Notes: a model not told the origin generated them from the letters alone. Positions 11,460-20,736 are shown, counted from the first letter of the stretch. The stretch: 64,000 nucleotides of DNA from Actinomadura viridilutea (GCA_003001795.1 PVNI01000006.1:62001-126000), one strand, 5' to 3'. A program made the numbers and translations.

Positions 11460-12808
11460 ACGAGGTGACCGGCCGGACAGGACCGAACCAACCGTACGAT
11501 CTGGTCGTCCGCAGCCGCCGGGCGGTGCTGCCGACCGGGGAGCGGGCGGCGGCCGTGGCGGTGCGGCACGGCCTGATCGCCGCGATCGGGGCGCTGGACG
11601 CCCCCTTCGCGGCGGCCGAGGAGGTCGACCTCGGCGACACCGCGCTGCTGCCGGGGCTCGTCGACACCCACGTGCACGTCAACGAGCCGGGGCGCACCGA
11701 CTGGGAGGGCTTCGCGACCGCCACCCGCGCGGCCGCCGCCGGAGGCGTGACCACGCTGATCGACATGCCGCTCAACGCGCTGCCGCCGACCACCGACGCC
11801 TCCGCGCTGGCGGTCAAGCGGAAGGCGGCGGCCGACCAGTGCTTCGTGGACGTGGGGTTCTGGGGCGGCGCGATCCCCGGGAACCTGTCCGACCTGCGTC
11901 CCCTGCACGAGCGCGGCGTGTTCGGGTTCAAGTGCTTCACCTGCGACTCGGGCGTGCCGGAGTTCCCGCCGCTCGCGCCCCGGCAGATGCGCGAGGCGTT
12001 CGCCGAGATCGCCATGCTGGGCGGTCTGGCGGCGGTGCACGCCGAGGACCCGGACGCGCTCGCCGAGCCGCGCGGCGGCGACTTCGCCGCGTTCGCCGCG
12101 TCCCGCCCGCCGGACGCCGAGCGCGCCGCCGTGGAGCGGGTCGTCCGGCTGGTCGAGGAGACCGGCGTGCGGGCGCACATCCTCCACCTGTCCGCCGCCG
12201 ACTGCCTGGAGCCGCTGGCCGACGCGCAGGCGCGCGGGCTGCCCGTGACCGCCGAGACCTGCCCGCACTACCTGACGCTGACGCCCGAGGACGTGCCGGG
12301 TCCGACCGGCACCTCGTTCAAGTGCTGCCCGCCCATCCGCGACAGGGCCAACCGGGAGGAGCTGTGGCGGGCGCTCGCCGACGGCGTGATCTCCTGCGTG
12401 GTGTCCGACCACTCGCCCTGCGCGCCGGAGCTGAAGCGCGGCGACTTCAGCACCGCGTGGGGAGGCATTTCGTCGCTGCAGCTGGCGCTGCCCGTCGTGT
12501 GGACCGCCGCCGCGTCGCGCGGGCACGGGCTGGACGCGGTGGCGCGCTGGATGGCCGAGGAGCCCGCCGCGCTCGTCGGGCTGGACGCGCGCAAGGGGCG
12601 CATCGCCGTCGGCCACGACGCGGACCTGGTCGCGTTCGCCGCCGACCGGACGTTCTCGGTGGACCCGGAGCGCCTGCGGCACCGCCACCCCCTCACGCCG
12701 TACGCGGGACGCGCGCTGAGCGGCGTCGTCGAGGCCGCCTGGGTGCGGGGCGCGCTCGTCGACTTCCACGAGCCGCGGGGCGAGCTGCTGACGAGGGTGC
12801 GCCCATGA
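11456..12808 (+). CDS. allB: allantoinase
   Basis: A 450-residue dihydroorotase-type cyclic amidohydrolase opening the allantoin ring to allantoate. Metal ligands His72 and His74 lie in DTHVHVNEPGRTDWEGF, which includes the allantoinase signature; the carboxylated Lys is Lys159 in GFKCF; the last Asp is in VVSDHSPC. GTG start at 11456 overlaps the xdh stop. It is followed by allantoicase with a four-base overlap, giving an urate-to-ureidoglycolate path in one operon. Confidence 0.95.
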
Positions 12809-12829
12809 GCGAGAGTGCGCCCATGAGCG
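12797..12829 (+). repeat. 18-base-period duplication over the alc start codon
   Basis: GTGCGCCCATGAGCG occurs at 12797-12811 and again at 12815-12829, giving two in-frame ATGs (12805 and 12823), each with the same upstream context. Confidence 0.85.
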
Positions 12830-13857
12830 GGTTCACCGCCCTGCCGGACCTGGCCGTCCGCACCCTCGGCGGGTCGGTGATCGCGGCCAGCGACGAGTCC
12901 TTCGCCGCCAAGGAGAACCTGCTCAACCCGTGGGCGCCGACGTTCCGGCCGGAGACGTTCGGCGTCAAGGGGCAGGAGTACGACGGGTGGGAGACCGCGC
13001 GGCGCCGTCCCGGCGAGGACGGGGAGCTCGGCCACGACTGGGCCGTCGTCCGGCTCGGCCTGCCCGGCGTGATCCGCGGCGTGGTCGTCGACACGGCCTG
13101 GTTCACGGGCAACTTCCCGCCGCTGGCGTCCGTGGAGGCGTGCGCGGTCGACGGCCATCCCTCGCCCGCCGAGGTGCTGGCCGCGGACTGGGTGGAGATC
13201 GTCCCACGCAGCCCGCTCAAGGGCGACACCGCCCATGAGTTCGAGGTCGCGGGCGTCGAGCGGCGCTTCACGCACGTGCGGCTCAACATCTTCCCGGACG
13301 GCGGGGTGGCGCGGCTGCGCGTGCACGGCGACGTCGTCCCGGACCCGCGGCTGCTCACCGGGCTGACCGTCGACCTGGCCGCGCTGGAGAACGGCGCCCG
13401 CGTCGTCGAGTGCTCGAACATGTTCTATTCGGCGCCCGACAACATGCTGTTCCCGGGGCTGGCGCGCAACCAGTCCGAGGGCTGGGAGACCGCGCGGCGC
13501 CGCGAGCCCGGCAACGAGTGGGCGGTCATCCGGCTCGCCGCCCCGGGCGTGATCCGCCTCGCCGAGGTCGACACCAGCAACCTGCGCTTCAACGCGCCGC
13601 AGGCGGTGACGCTGTCGGGCCTGGACGCCCGCCGCGCCTCCCCGGAGGACCCGTCGGCCTGGCGGGAGCTGATGGGGCGCACCCGCTTGCAACCGGACGC
13701 GCGGCACCGCTTCCGCCTGCCCGGCGACCGCGAGGTCACTCACGTCCGCGTGGACATCCACCCGGACGGCGGACTGGCCCGTCTGCGTCTCTTCGGGGAT
13801 CTCACCCCCGACGGCGAGCGTCTCCTCACCGACCGCTGGCGCGAGCTGACCGGCTGA
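12805..13857 (+). CDS. alc: allantoicase
   Basis: A 350-residue allantoicase, hydrolysing allantoate to ureidoglycolate and urea. It has the two-repeat jelly-roll layout of the family: YDGWETARRRPG, RFTHVRLNIFPDGGVARLRV in the first half is echoed by SEGWETARRREPGNEW and VTHVRVDIHPDGGLARLRL in the second. ATG at 12805 overlaps the allB stop; a second ATG at 12823 arises from a short duplication. A strong hairpin follows the stop, so this is probably the last gene of the purine operon. No ureidoglycolate lyase gene is in the window. Confidence 0.95.
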   Translation: MSESAPMSGFTALPDLAVRTLGGSVIAASDESFAAKENLLNPWAPTFRPETFGVKGQEYDGWETARRRPGEDGELGHDWAVVRLGLPGVIRGVVVDTAWFTGNFPPLASVEACAVDGHPSPAEVLAADWVEIVPRSPLKGDTAHEFEVAGVERRFTHVRLNIFPDGGVARLRVHGDVVPDPRLLTGLTVDLAALENGARVVECSNMFYSAPDNMLFPGLARNQSEGWETARRREPGNEWAVIRLAAPGVIRLAEVDTSNLRFNAPQAVTLSGLDARRASPEDPSAWRELMGRTRLQPDARHRFRLPGDREVTHVRVDIHPDGGLARLRLFGDLTPDGERLLTDRWRELTG

Positions 13858-13864
13858 ACCGCGC

Positions 13865-13893
13865 CGCCGCGCGCCGGACCGAGGCGCGCGGCG
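13865..13893 (+). terminator. terminator hairpin after alc
   Basis: Perfect 11-base arms CGCCGCGCGCC (13865-13875) and GGCGCGCGGCG (13883-13893) with a 7-base loop, eight bases past the alc stop. No T-run, as is usual in such GC-rich genomes. Confidence 0.7.
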
Positions 13894-13973
13894 CGGCGCG
13901 TCTGCTGAGGCCGTGCCGACCGGCGGACGCCGCCCCGGGCGCCTCGACCGAGAAGGGCGCGCCGCGGGCGCTT

Positions 13974-14219
13974 CTAGCCCTGGGGCTGCTCCTGGGGCGG
14001 CTCCTCCTCGAGCAGGTCGTCGAATTCGCCGTCCTTCACCCCGGCGACGAAGGCGTCCCACTCGGCCTCGGTGAAGTAGAGGATCGGACCGTCGGGGTTC
14101 TTGGCGTCGCGCATCACGACGGCCCGGTCGCCGAACTCCTTGTGGTCGACGGGCACGTCCTTGCCATCGATGAACTCGATGATGACGCCGTCGCTGAGCA
14201 CCGGCTGCTGCTCGGTCAC
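13974..14219 (-). CDS. DUF397 domain protein
   Basis: A small acidic protein of 81 residues. The core GPILYFTEAEWDAFVAGVKDG matches the DUF397 pattern, common in actinobacteria and often paired with XRE-type regulators in development-related loci; no XRE gene is adjacent here. The GTG at 14219 is preferred over the GTG at 14225 because GGAAAAGG then lies about seven bases upstream. The C-terminus is a Glu/Pro/Gln tail. Function unknown. Confidence 0.75.
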   Translation of the reverse strand: MTEQQPVLSDGVIIEFIDGKDVPVDHKEFGDRAVVMRDAKNPDGPILYFTEAEWDAFVAGVKDGEFDDLLEEEPPQEQPQG

Positions 14220-14381
14220 TGGCACACCTTTTCCGTCCCAGGGGTGGTCGGCCTCCAGGCTAGCCCGGCCGTGAACGCACCGTCAGGGTTCCGCGACGGT
14301 ACGGAGACCTGCCCCGCGCGGGCCGCGGACGAACGCGGTCGAAGCGGACACGGCGGCCGAGGCGCGCCGACGCCCGCGGGC

Positions 14382-15002
14382 TCACAGGTCGTGCAGGAGG
14401 CGGGCGGCGACGGTCTCCAGCCGGGCCTGGGACTCCTCGGCGGTGGCGCGGCCGCGCAGGATCTCGATCATCTCCATCGTCCACACGCTGGTCAGCGCCC
14501 GGACCACGGTGCGGCGCCGGTCGTCCTCGGGGACGTCGGCGCCGGGGCCCGCGGCGGCGCGCAGCAGCAGGGCGGTGAGGCGGTCGCCGATGTCGGTGCG
14601 CACGTCCGACAGCAGCAGGGAGCGGATCAGCGCGTCGGCCAGCTCCGGCTCGCGCATCAGCCCCCGGGTGGCGCGCATCAGCACCTCCACCGCGCGGCCG
14701 GCGGGGGAGTCGTTCCGCGGCGGGCGGCGTTCGACGCTGCCCTCCAGCAGGTCCAGCTCCTCGCCGACCACCGCCACCACCAGGTCCATCTTGGACGGGA
14801 AGTAGCGGTAGAGCGTGCCGAGCGCCACGCCCGCGCGCTCGGCCACGGTGCGCATCTGCATGGCCTCCACGCCGCCGCGCGAGGCCAGCGCGGCGGCGGC
14901 CTGCACGATGCGGCGGCGGCGCTGCAGCTGGCCGCGGGAGCGGCCGCCCTGCCGACCCGCACCGCCCGCCGTGTCGTCGGTGATCGTCGGCTCTGCGGTC
15001 AC
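14382..15002 (-). CDS. kstR: TetR-family repressor, KstR type
   Basis: A 206-residue TetR regulator. The helix-turn-helix region (about 29-73) reads MQMRTVAERAGVALGTLYRY and FPSK, which closely follows mycobacterial KstR, the repressor of cholesterol catabolism released by 3-oxo-cholestenoyl-CoA. The C-terminal half also resembles KstR (VWTMEMIEILRGRATAEE). GTG start with AGGGAAG upstream. It is divergent from the fadD remnant and fadE operon, with a KstR-type palindrome in the shared intergenic region, which suggests autoregulation. Related sites precede fadA5 and the P450 pair. KstR2 or another TetR paralogue is the alternative. Confidence 0.8.
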   Translation of the reverse strand: MTAEPTITDDTAGGAGRQGGRSRGQLQRRRRIVQAAAALASRGGVEAMQMRTVAERAGVALGTLYRYFPSKMDLVVAVVGEELDLLEGSVERRPPRNDSPAGRAVEVLMRATRGLMREPELADALIRSLLLSDVRTDIGDRLTALLLRAAAGPGADVPEDDRRRTVVRALTSVWTMEMIEILRGRATAEESQARLETVAARLLHDL

Positions 15003-15143
15003 GGTCGCTTCCCTTCTCGCGCGCGGGCCCGCCCGGCGGGCCGCTCACCCCTGTGCGGGCCCCAGCCTACCCTCCGGCGAGAACCTGTTATCCCCTTTGG
15101 TCGCGACGGCGCCGTCGTCTCCTGACATCCCCTGGACACCGAC

Positions 15144-15157
15144 TAGAATCTGTTCTA
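15144..15157. promoter_or_regulatory. KstR-type operator between kstR and the fadE operon
   Basis: TAGAATCTGTTCTA (flanked to give ACTAGAA...TTCTAGT arms) matches the KstR consensus except T for C in the left AAC. A second core, AACCTGTT, lies at 15082-15089 nearer kstR. Together they suit control in both directions. Confidence 0.65.
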
Positions 15158-15205
15158 GTTTCGCGCCGTGGGAGCCGGTACGACGGGTGGAAGGCGGACG
15201 CGGCG

Positions 15206-15882
15206 GTGACCGTGGCGGCGATGCTGGCGGCGCGGGCCGCCGACGACCGGCCCGGGCTCCGGCGCGCCGAGGGCGGCCGCGCCCGGACGTGGCGGCAGAC
15301 GGTCGCCGAGTGCGCCGCCCGGGCCGCCTGGCTGGCCGCCCGCCCGCGGCCCGCGGACCGCCCCGTGCACGTGGGCGCGTTGCTGGACAACGTGCCCGAG
15401 ATGGTGTTCCTGCTGGGCGGCGCCGCGCTGTCGGGGTCCGTGCTCGTCGCGCTCAACACCACCCGCTCGGCGGTCGAGCCGGCCGGGGACGCCGCACGCG
15501 CCGACTGCGACCTGCTCGTCACCGAGGCCGCGCACGCCGACCTGGCGGCCGCCGTCGGCGCGGCGACCGGCCGCCCGGCGACTTCGACGCCGACGCGTTC
15601 GCCGCCTTCCTGCGCGGCCGCGCCGACCTGGGCCCCAAGTGGCCGCCCCGGTACGCGCGGGTCGCCCGGGAGCTGCCCGCCACCGCGTCCAACAAGATCC
15701 TCAAGCGGCGGCTGGCCCGCGAGGGCCGGCGCCCCCGCGACCCGGTGTGGTGGCGGCCCGGCCGGGAACTGGTCTACCGCCGGATGACGCCGCGGGACGA
15801 GGCCGCCCTGCGCGCCGAGTTCGCCCGCCGCGGGCGGCTCCGCCTGCTGGACCCCGAGCCCTCGCCGAAAGGGAGCGACTGA
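15206..15882 (+). pseudogene. fadD17-like acyl-CoA synthetase with the middle deleted
   Basis: The first 120 or so codons (GTG at 15206) match the N-terminus of FadD17-type steroid acyl-CoA ligases, for example VHVGALLDN and the AALSGSVLVALN segment. At about 15570-15577 the reading continues in another frame as GDFDADAFAAFL through SNKILKRRLAREG to the stop at 15882, which is the C-terminal domain of the same family. Roughly 300 residues, including the AMP-binding P-loop and most of the adenylation site, are absent, and the two parts are out of frame. It cannot be an active ligase. Upstream of fadE28, a fadD17 is expected in such clusters. Confidence 0.85.
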
Positions 15883-15883
15883 C

Positions 15884-17035
15884 GTGGACTTCGACCTCGA
15901 CGAGACCCAGCGGGAGCTGCGGGACCTGGCCGCCGACGTGCTCGCGCGCGAGGCGTCCCAGGAGCGGCTGGAGGCGTTCGAGAAGAGCGGCGCCCCCTAC
16001 GACGAGGCCGCCTGGAAGGCGCTCGCGCGGACCGGGCTGCTCGGCGCGTGCCTGCCGGAGGAGGCGGGCGGCGCCGGGCTCGGCCCCGTGGAGATGGCGG
16101 TGATCCTGCGGGAGGTCGGCGCGCACGTGGCGCCCGTTCCCGCGTACGCGGCGCTCGCTCTGGCCGCCGTCCCGATCGCCCGCCACGGCACGCCCGCCCA
16201 GCGCGCGCTGCTGGCGCCGCTGAACGAGGGCGAGACCGTGCTGACCGGCGCCTTCCGGGAGGTCGGCCCGTCCGGCGCCGTCACCGCCGCCGCCCGCCGC
16301 GACGGCGACGGCTACGTGCTGGACGGCGTGAAGACGTTCGTGCCGTACGCGAAGGAGGCGTCGCACATCCTCGTCCCGGCCCGCCTGGACGGCGGGGACG
16401 TCGAGGTGTTCCTCGTGGACCCCGGCCAGGCGGAGCTGACCCCGCAGCCGTCGGCGACCACCGAGCCGCTGTGGCGCGTGGCGCTGGCGGGCGCGCGGGT
16501 CGGCGCGGACGCCCTGCTCGGCGGCGGCACCCGCGGAGAGGCCTGGCGGACGACGCGGCGCTCCGCCGTCGCGGGCGCGGTGGCCGTGGCGTCCGGTGTC
16601 ATCGACAGCGCGCTCTCGCTGACCACCGGCCATGTCAAGACCCGCGAGCAGTTCGGCCGGCCGCTCGCGCGGTTCCAGGCCGTCACCATGCAGGTCGGCG
16701 ACGTCTACATCGCCAAACGCGCGCTGGACGTGGCCATGTGGGCGGGGGTGTGGCGGTTCGCCGAATCGATGCCCGACGCCGACGAGGTGCTGGCGGTCGC
16801 CGCGTACAACGCCTGCGACCCGGTGCCGCGCGCCCTGTACACCTGCCAGCACCTGCACGGCGGCATCGGACTGGACGTCACCTACCCGCTGCACCGCCGG
16901 TTCGCCTGGGGCAAGCAGGTCGCCCACCTGCTCGGCGGCGCCGAGGAGCAGCTCGACGCGCTCGGCGCGCTGCTCGCCCCCGCAGCCGAGGACGGCGCCG
17001 AGAAGCCCGCCGCGACCGCCACCGCCGGGAACTGA
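15884..17035 (+). CDS. fadE28: acyl-CoA dehydrogenase subunit FadE28/ChsE1 type
   Basis: A 383-residue acyl-CoA dehydrogenase-fold protein. In cholesterol degradation two unlike subunits form an alpha2beta2 enzyme that desaturates the 3-carbon steroid side chain. This is the partner of the next gene, in the same order as fadE28-fadE29 in the mycobacterial igr operon. The fold is seen from the N-terminal helical DETQRELRDLAADV, and the C-terminal QFGRPLARFQAV and QHLHGGIGLDVTYPLHR segments. GTG start two bases after the fadD remnant's stop, with GGGAGCG upstream. Pairing with fadE29, chsH and ltp2 makes the igr role likely; FadE26/27 is the alternative. Confidence 0.85.
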   Translation: MDFDLDETQRELRDLAADVLAREASQERLEAFEKSGAPYDEAAWKALARTGLLGACLPEEAGGAGLGPVEMAVILREVGAHVAPVPAYAALALAAVPIARHGTPAQRALLAPLNEGETVLTGAFREVGPSGAVTAAARRDGDGYVLDGVKTFVPYAKEASHILVPARLDGGDVEVFLVDPGQAELTPQPSATTEPLWRVALAGARVGADALLGGGTRGEAWRTTRRSAVAGAVAVASGVIDSALSLTTGHVKTREQFGRPLARFQAVTMQVGDVYIAKRALDVAMWAGVWRFAESMPDADEVLAVAAYNACDPVPRALYTCQHLHGGIGLDVTYPLHRRFAWGKQVAHLLGGAEEQLDALGALLAPAAEDGAEKPAATATAGN

Positions 17036-17047
17036 GGAGCGTCACGC

Positions 17048-18220
17048 GTGTTCATCGACCTCACCGACGAGCAGAAGAAGCTGCGCGCCGAGCTGCGCGA
17101 GTACTTCCGCCACTGCCTGACCCCCGAACAGCGGGCGCAGATCGCCGACGACCCGTTCGGCACCGCCTACATGGAGCACTGCAGGCGGCTCGGCCGCGAC
17201 GGCATGCTCGGCGTGGCGCTGCCCAAGGAGTACGGCGGACGCGGCTACGGCCCGGTCGAGCAGCAGATCTTCGCCAATGAGATCGCGCGCGCCGAGGTCC
17301 CGTATCCGCTGATCACGCTGAACACGGTGGCGCCGACGCTCCTGCGGTACGGCACCGACCGGCAGAAGGAGATGTTCCTGCCGCGCATCCTGGCGGGCGA
17401 GTGCCACTTCGCGATCGGCTACAGCGAGCCGGGCGCGGGCACCGACCTCGCCTCGCTGCGGACCACGGCGGTCCGCGACGGCGACCACTACGTCGTCAAC
17501 GGGCAGAAGGTCTTCACCTCGGGCGCCCACTACGCCGACTACATCTGGCTGGCCGCGCGCACCGACCCCGACGCCCCGAAGCACAAGGGCATCTCCATGC
17601 TGATCGTGGACTGCCGCGACCCGGGCTTCTCGTGGACGCCGATCGTCACCATGGACGGCCGCCACCACACCAACGCCACCTACTACCAGGACGTGCGCGT
17701 CCCGGCCGACATGCTGGTCGGGGAGGAGAACAAGGGCTGGGACCTCATCGTCGACCAGCTCAACCACGAGCGGGTCACGCTCGGCCCGGCGGGCAACATC
17801 GGCCACGTCTACGACCGGTTCGAACGCTGGGCCCGGACCGCCCGGGGCCGCGACGGCAGGCCGCTCATCGAGCATCCGGACGTGCGCCGCGCCGTCGCCC
17901 GCGTCCACGTCTACCTGCGCGTCAACGAGCTGCTCAACTGGCAGGTCGCGGCCGGCCAGAACCTGGGCTGGCTGGGCGCGCCGGACGCGTCCGCCACCAA
18001 GATCTACGGGTCGGAGCGGATGCAGGAGGTCGGCCGGATCGTCGGCGACGCGCTGGCCCGGTTCGGCGACCCGGGCGACCCGGCCACCGCCGAGTTCATG
18101 CGCGTGGTCGACCACGGCGTCAAGGGCGCGGTCGTGCTCACCTTCGGCGGCGGCGTCAACGAGGTGCAGCGCGAGATCATCGCGATGCTCGGCCTCGGGC
18201 TGCCGCGCGCGCCCCGGTAA
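17048..18220 (+). CDS. fadE29: acyl-CoA dehydrogenase subunit FadE29/ChsE2 type
   Basis: The second subunit, 390 residues, opening MFIDLTDEQKKL like mycobacterial FadE29. It shares its distinctive stretches IGYSEPGAGTDLASLRTTAV, KGISMLIVD, HHTNATYYQDVRVP and LTFGGGVNEVQREIIA. It forms the side-chain dehydrogenase with the upstream FadE28-type protein. GTG start at 17048 with GAGGAG eight bases before. The next gene begins 12 bases after the stop, so the operon continues to the hydratase and aldolase-type lyase. Confidence 0.93.
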   Translation: MFIDLTDEQKKLRAELREYFRHCLTPEQRAQIADDPFGTAYMEHCRRLGRDGMLGVALPKEYGGRGYGPVEQQIFANEIARAEVPYPLITLNTVAPTLLRYGTDRQKEMFLPRILAGECHFAIGYSEPGAGTDLASLRTTAVRDGDHYVVNGQKVFTSGAHYADYIWLAARTDPDAPKHKGISMLIVDCRDPGFSWTPIVTMDGRHHTNATYYQDVRVPADMLVGEENKGWDLIVDQLNHERVTLGPAGNIGHVYDRFERWARTARGRDGRPLIEHPDVRRAVARVHVYLRVNELLNWQVAAGQNLGWLGAPDASATKIYGSERMQEVGRIVGDALARFGDPGDPATAEFMRVVDHGVKGAVVLTFGGGVNEVQREIIAMLGLGLPRAPR

Positions 18221-18232
18221 GAGGAGGCACCC

Positions 18233-19567
18233 ATGACGACGACGCGGGAGGCGGCCGCGGAGCCGTCCCTCCACGACCGGCTGACCGAGCTGGCGGACCG
18301 GCTCGCCGCCGCGGGCGAGCGGCCGGCGCCGCCCTGCCCGGACGCCGTGAACGCCGCGATGATCCGCAACTGGGCGCAGGCGCTCGGCGACCCCGGCGAC
18401 TGGTCGCGGGTCGCGCCGCCCGCGATGATCCAGGTCTGGTCGATGCCGGGTCTCGTCCCGGCGGCGCCGGAAGGCGGGCCGGGGGCGGCCGACCGGGCGA
18501 GGAACCCGGCCGACGAGGTGCTGCGGCTGCTGAACGAGAACGGCTACACCGGCGTGGTCGCCACCGACTGCGAGCAGACCTACGACCGGTACGTGCGGGT
18601 CGGCGAGCGTCTGCGGTCGGCCATGCGGTTCGGCGGACTGACCGGGCCGAAGAAGACCGCGATGGGCGAGGGCTACTTCGTCACCTGGCGCCAGACCTGG
18701 TACGCCGAGGACGGCGCGCGGGTCGCCGAGATGCTGTTCCGCGTGCTGAAGTTCCGGCCGCGCGAGCGCCGCGGCGGCTCCGGGGCCGGCGGGCCGGTCC
18801 GACCGGCGACGAGCCTGGACACCGCGTTCTTCTGGGAGGGCGCCAAGGCCGGCGAGCTGCGCATCCAGCGGTGCGCCGACTGCGGGCGGCTGCGCCACCC
18901 GCCCGGGCCGATGTGCCCGTCCTGCCACTCGGTCGAACGGGACCACGTCGTGGCGAGCGGCCGCGGCCGCGTGCACAGCTACGTCGTGCACCACCACCCG
19001 CCCGTCCCCGGGCGGACGGCGCCGTTCGTCGTCGCCGTCATCGACCTGGAGGAGGGCGTGCGGGTCGTCGGCAACGTGCTGCGCTGCGCCCCGGACGAGG
19101 TGGAGATCGGCATGCCCGTCCGCGTCAAGTTCGAGCGCGTCGACGACGACCTCACCCTGCCGCAGTGGATCCCCGCCGACGCGCCCGAGGACGAGCCGTC
19201 CGCCGAACCCGAGCAGCCCGCCCTGCTGGAGATTCCGCTGACGCCCACCTTCGTCATCGCCACGGCCCTGGCCACGCGGGACTTCACGCCCGTCCACCAC
19301 GACACCGCGCTGGCCCGGGCGCAGGGCGCCAAGGACATCTTCCTCAACATCCTCACGACCATGGGCCTGGTGCAGCGCGCGGCCCTGGCCGCCGTCCCCG
19401 GCGCCGTGCTGAAGGGCATCGCCGTGCGGCTCGGCGTCCCCGCCTACGCGGGCGACACGCTGCGCCTGTACGCCGAACGCGCCGACGCGGCGACGCTCAA
19501 GGTGCGCGGCGCGGTGAGCCTCGGGGACCACGTGACCGCCACCGTCACGCTCAGGGAGGGCGCGTGA
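18233..19567 (+). CDS. chsH2-chsH1: ChsH2-ChsH1 fusion: steroid enoyl-CoA hydratase with DUF35 domain
   Basis: A 444-residue protein joining two proteins that are separate in mycobacteria. Residues 1-175 are the MaoC-like half of ChsH2. Residues 190-320 are its DUF35 part, with a zinc ribbon (Cys214, Cys217, Cys228, Cys231) and an OB fold. Residues 335-444 match ChsH1, including ATALATRDFTPVHHD (catalytic Asp/His near 350-356), GAKDIFLNILT and LGDHVTATVTL. The enzyme hydrates the C17 side-chain enoyl-CoA and docks the Ltp2 lyase through DUF35. The linker near 318-334 is Pro/Glu rich. ATG with GAGGAGG upstream. Confidence 0.92.
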   Translation: MTTTREAAAEPSLHDRLTELADRLAAAGERPAPPCPDAVNAAMIRNWAQALGDPGDWSRVAPPAMIQVWSMPGLVPAAPEGGPGAADRARNPADEVLRLLNENGYTGVVATDCEQTYDRYVRVGERLRSAMRFGGLTGPKKTAMGEGYFVTWRQTWYAEDGARVAEMLFRVLKFRPRERRGGSGAGGPVRPATSLDTAFFWEGAKAGELRIQRCADCGRLRHPPGPMCPSCHSVERDHVVASGRGRVHSYVVHHHPPVPGRTAPFVVAVIDLEEGVRVVGNVLRCAPDEVEIGMPVRVKFERVDDDLTLPQWIPADAPEDEPSAEPEQPALLEIPLTPTFVIATALATRDFTPVHHDTALARAQGAKDIFLNILTTMGLVQRAALAAVPGAVLKGIAVRLGVPAYAGDTLRLYAERADAATLKVRGAVSLGDHVTATVTLREGA

Positions 19568-20727
19568 ACGTCTCCGGGAAGGCCGCGATCGTCGGCATCG
19601 GCGCGACCGAGTTCTCCAAGCGGTCGGGACGGTCGGAGCTGCGGCTGGCCGCCGAGGCGTGCCTGGCCGCGATCCGCGACGCCGGGCTGGAGCCGTCCGA
19701 CGTGGACGGGCTCGTCACCTACGCCGCCGACACCAGCTCGGAGATCGCCGTGCAGCGCGAGCTGGGCATCCCCGGCCTGCGGTTCTTCTCCCGCGTCGAC
19801 TACGGCGGCGGCGCGGCGTGCGGGACGGTCGCGCACGCGGCGATGGCCGTCGCGACCGGACAGGCCGACGCGGTCGTCTGCTACCGGGCGTTCAACGAGC
19901 GCTCCGGGCACCGGTTCGGCCAGGCCGGCCGCTCCGTCCGCGCCGATTCCATCGGGCTGGAGTTCTCCTGGCACCTGCCGTACGGGTTCGCCACCCCCGC
20001 CGCGTGGGTCGCGATGCAGGCCCGCCGCTACATGCACGAGTACGGCGCGACCGGCGAGGACTTCGGCCGCGTGGCGGTGGCCATGCGGCGGCACGCCGCC
20101 ACCAACCCGAAGGCGTGGTTCCACGGGCGGCCCATCACCTTGGAGGACCACCAGGCCTCACGGTGGATCGTGGAACCGCTGCGCCTGCTGGACTGCTGCC
20201 AGGAGTCCGACGGCGGCGTGGCGCTCGTCGTCACGTCCGCGGAGCGCGCCAAGGACCTGCCGCATCCGCCCGCCGTCGTGACCGCCGCGGCACAGGGCAC
20301 CGGGCCCGACCAGATGATGATGTTCGGCTACTACACCGGCGACCTGGCGGCGCTGCCCGCCATGCGCCGGGTCGGCGCGGAGCTGTGGCGCCGGTCCGGC
20401 CTGGGGCCCGGCGACATCCGCACCGCGATCCTGTACGACCACTTCACCCCGTTCGTCCTGATCCAGTTGGAGGAGCTGGGGTTCTGCGGGCGGGGCGAGG
20501 CCAAGGACTACGTCAAGGACGGCGGCATCGAGCTCGACGGACGGCTGCCCGTCAACCCGCACGGAGGGCAGCTGGGGGAGGCGTACATCCACGGGATGAA
20601 CGGCGTCGCCGAGGCCGTCCGCCAGATCCGCGGCACCTCCGCCAACCAGCTCGACGGCGTCGACCATGTCCTGGTGACGGCCGGAACCGGCGTCCCGACG
20701 AGCGGCCTGATCCTCAGCGCGCCCTGA
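19564..20727 (+). CDS. ltp2: steroid side-chain aldolase/lipid-transfer-type thiolase Ltp2
   Basis: A 387-residue thiolase-fold lyase that performs the retro-aldol cleavage releasing propionyl-CoA and the 17-keto steroid. It follows mycobacterial Ltp2 closely, for example VGIGATEFSK, YRAFNERSGHRFGQ, TLEDHQASRWIVEPLRLLDC, LYDHFTPFVLIQLEELGFCG and PHGGQLGEAYIHGMNG. GTG start overlaps the ChsH fusion's stop by four bases, which suits the known physical association with the DUF35 domain. It ends nine bases from the convergent tetR gene. Confidence 0.95.
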   Translation: MNVSGKAAIVGIGATEFSKRSGRSELRLAAEACLAAIRDAGLEPSDVDGLVTYAADTSSEIAVQRELGIPGLRFFSRVDYGGGAACGTVAHAAMAVATGQADAVVCYRAFNERSGHRFGQAGRSVRADSIGLEFSWHLPYGFATPAAWVAMQARRYMHEYGATGEDFGRVAVAMRRHAATNPKAWFHGRPITLEDHQASRWIVEPLRLLDCCQESDGGVALVVTSAERAKDLPHPPAVVTAAAQGTGPDQMMMFGYYTGDLAALPAMRRVGAELWRRSGLGPGDIRTAILYDHFTPFVLIQLEELGFCGRGEAKDYVKDGGIELDGRLPVNPHGGQLGEAYIHGMNGVAEAVRQIRGTSANQLDGVDHVLVTAGTGVPTSGLILSAP

Positions 20728-20736
20728 CCGCCGGGA

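Noticed and set aside
14382-15882. Functional fusion or programmed frameshift of the fadD gene
   Set aside because: About 900 bases of coding sequence are missing as well as the frame change, so recoding could not restore a ligase.
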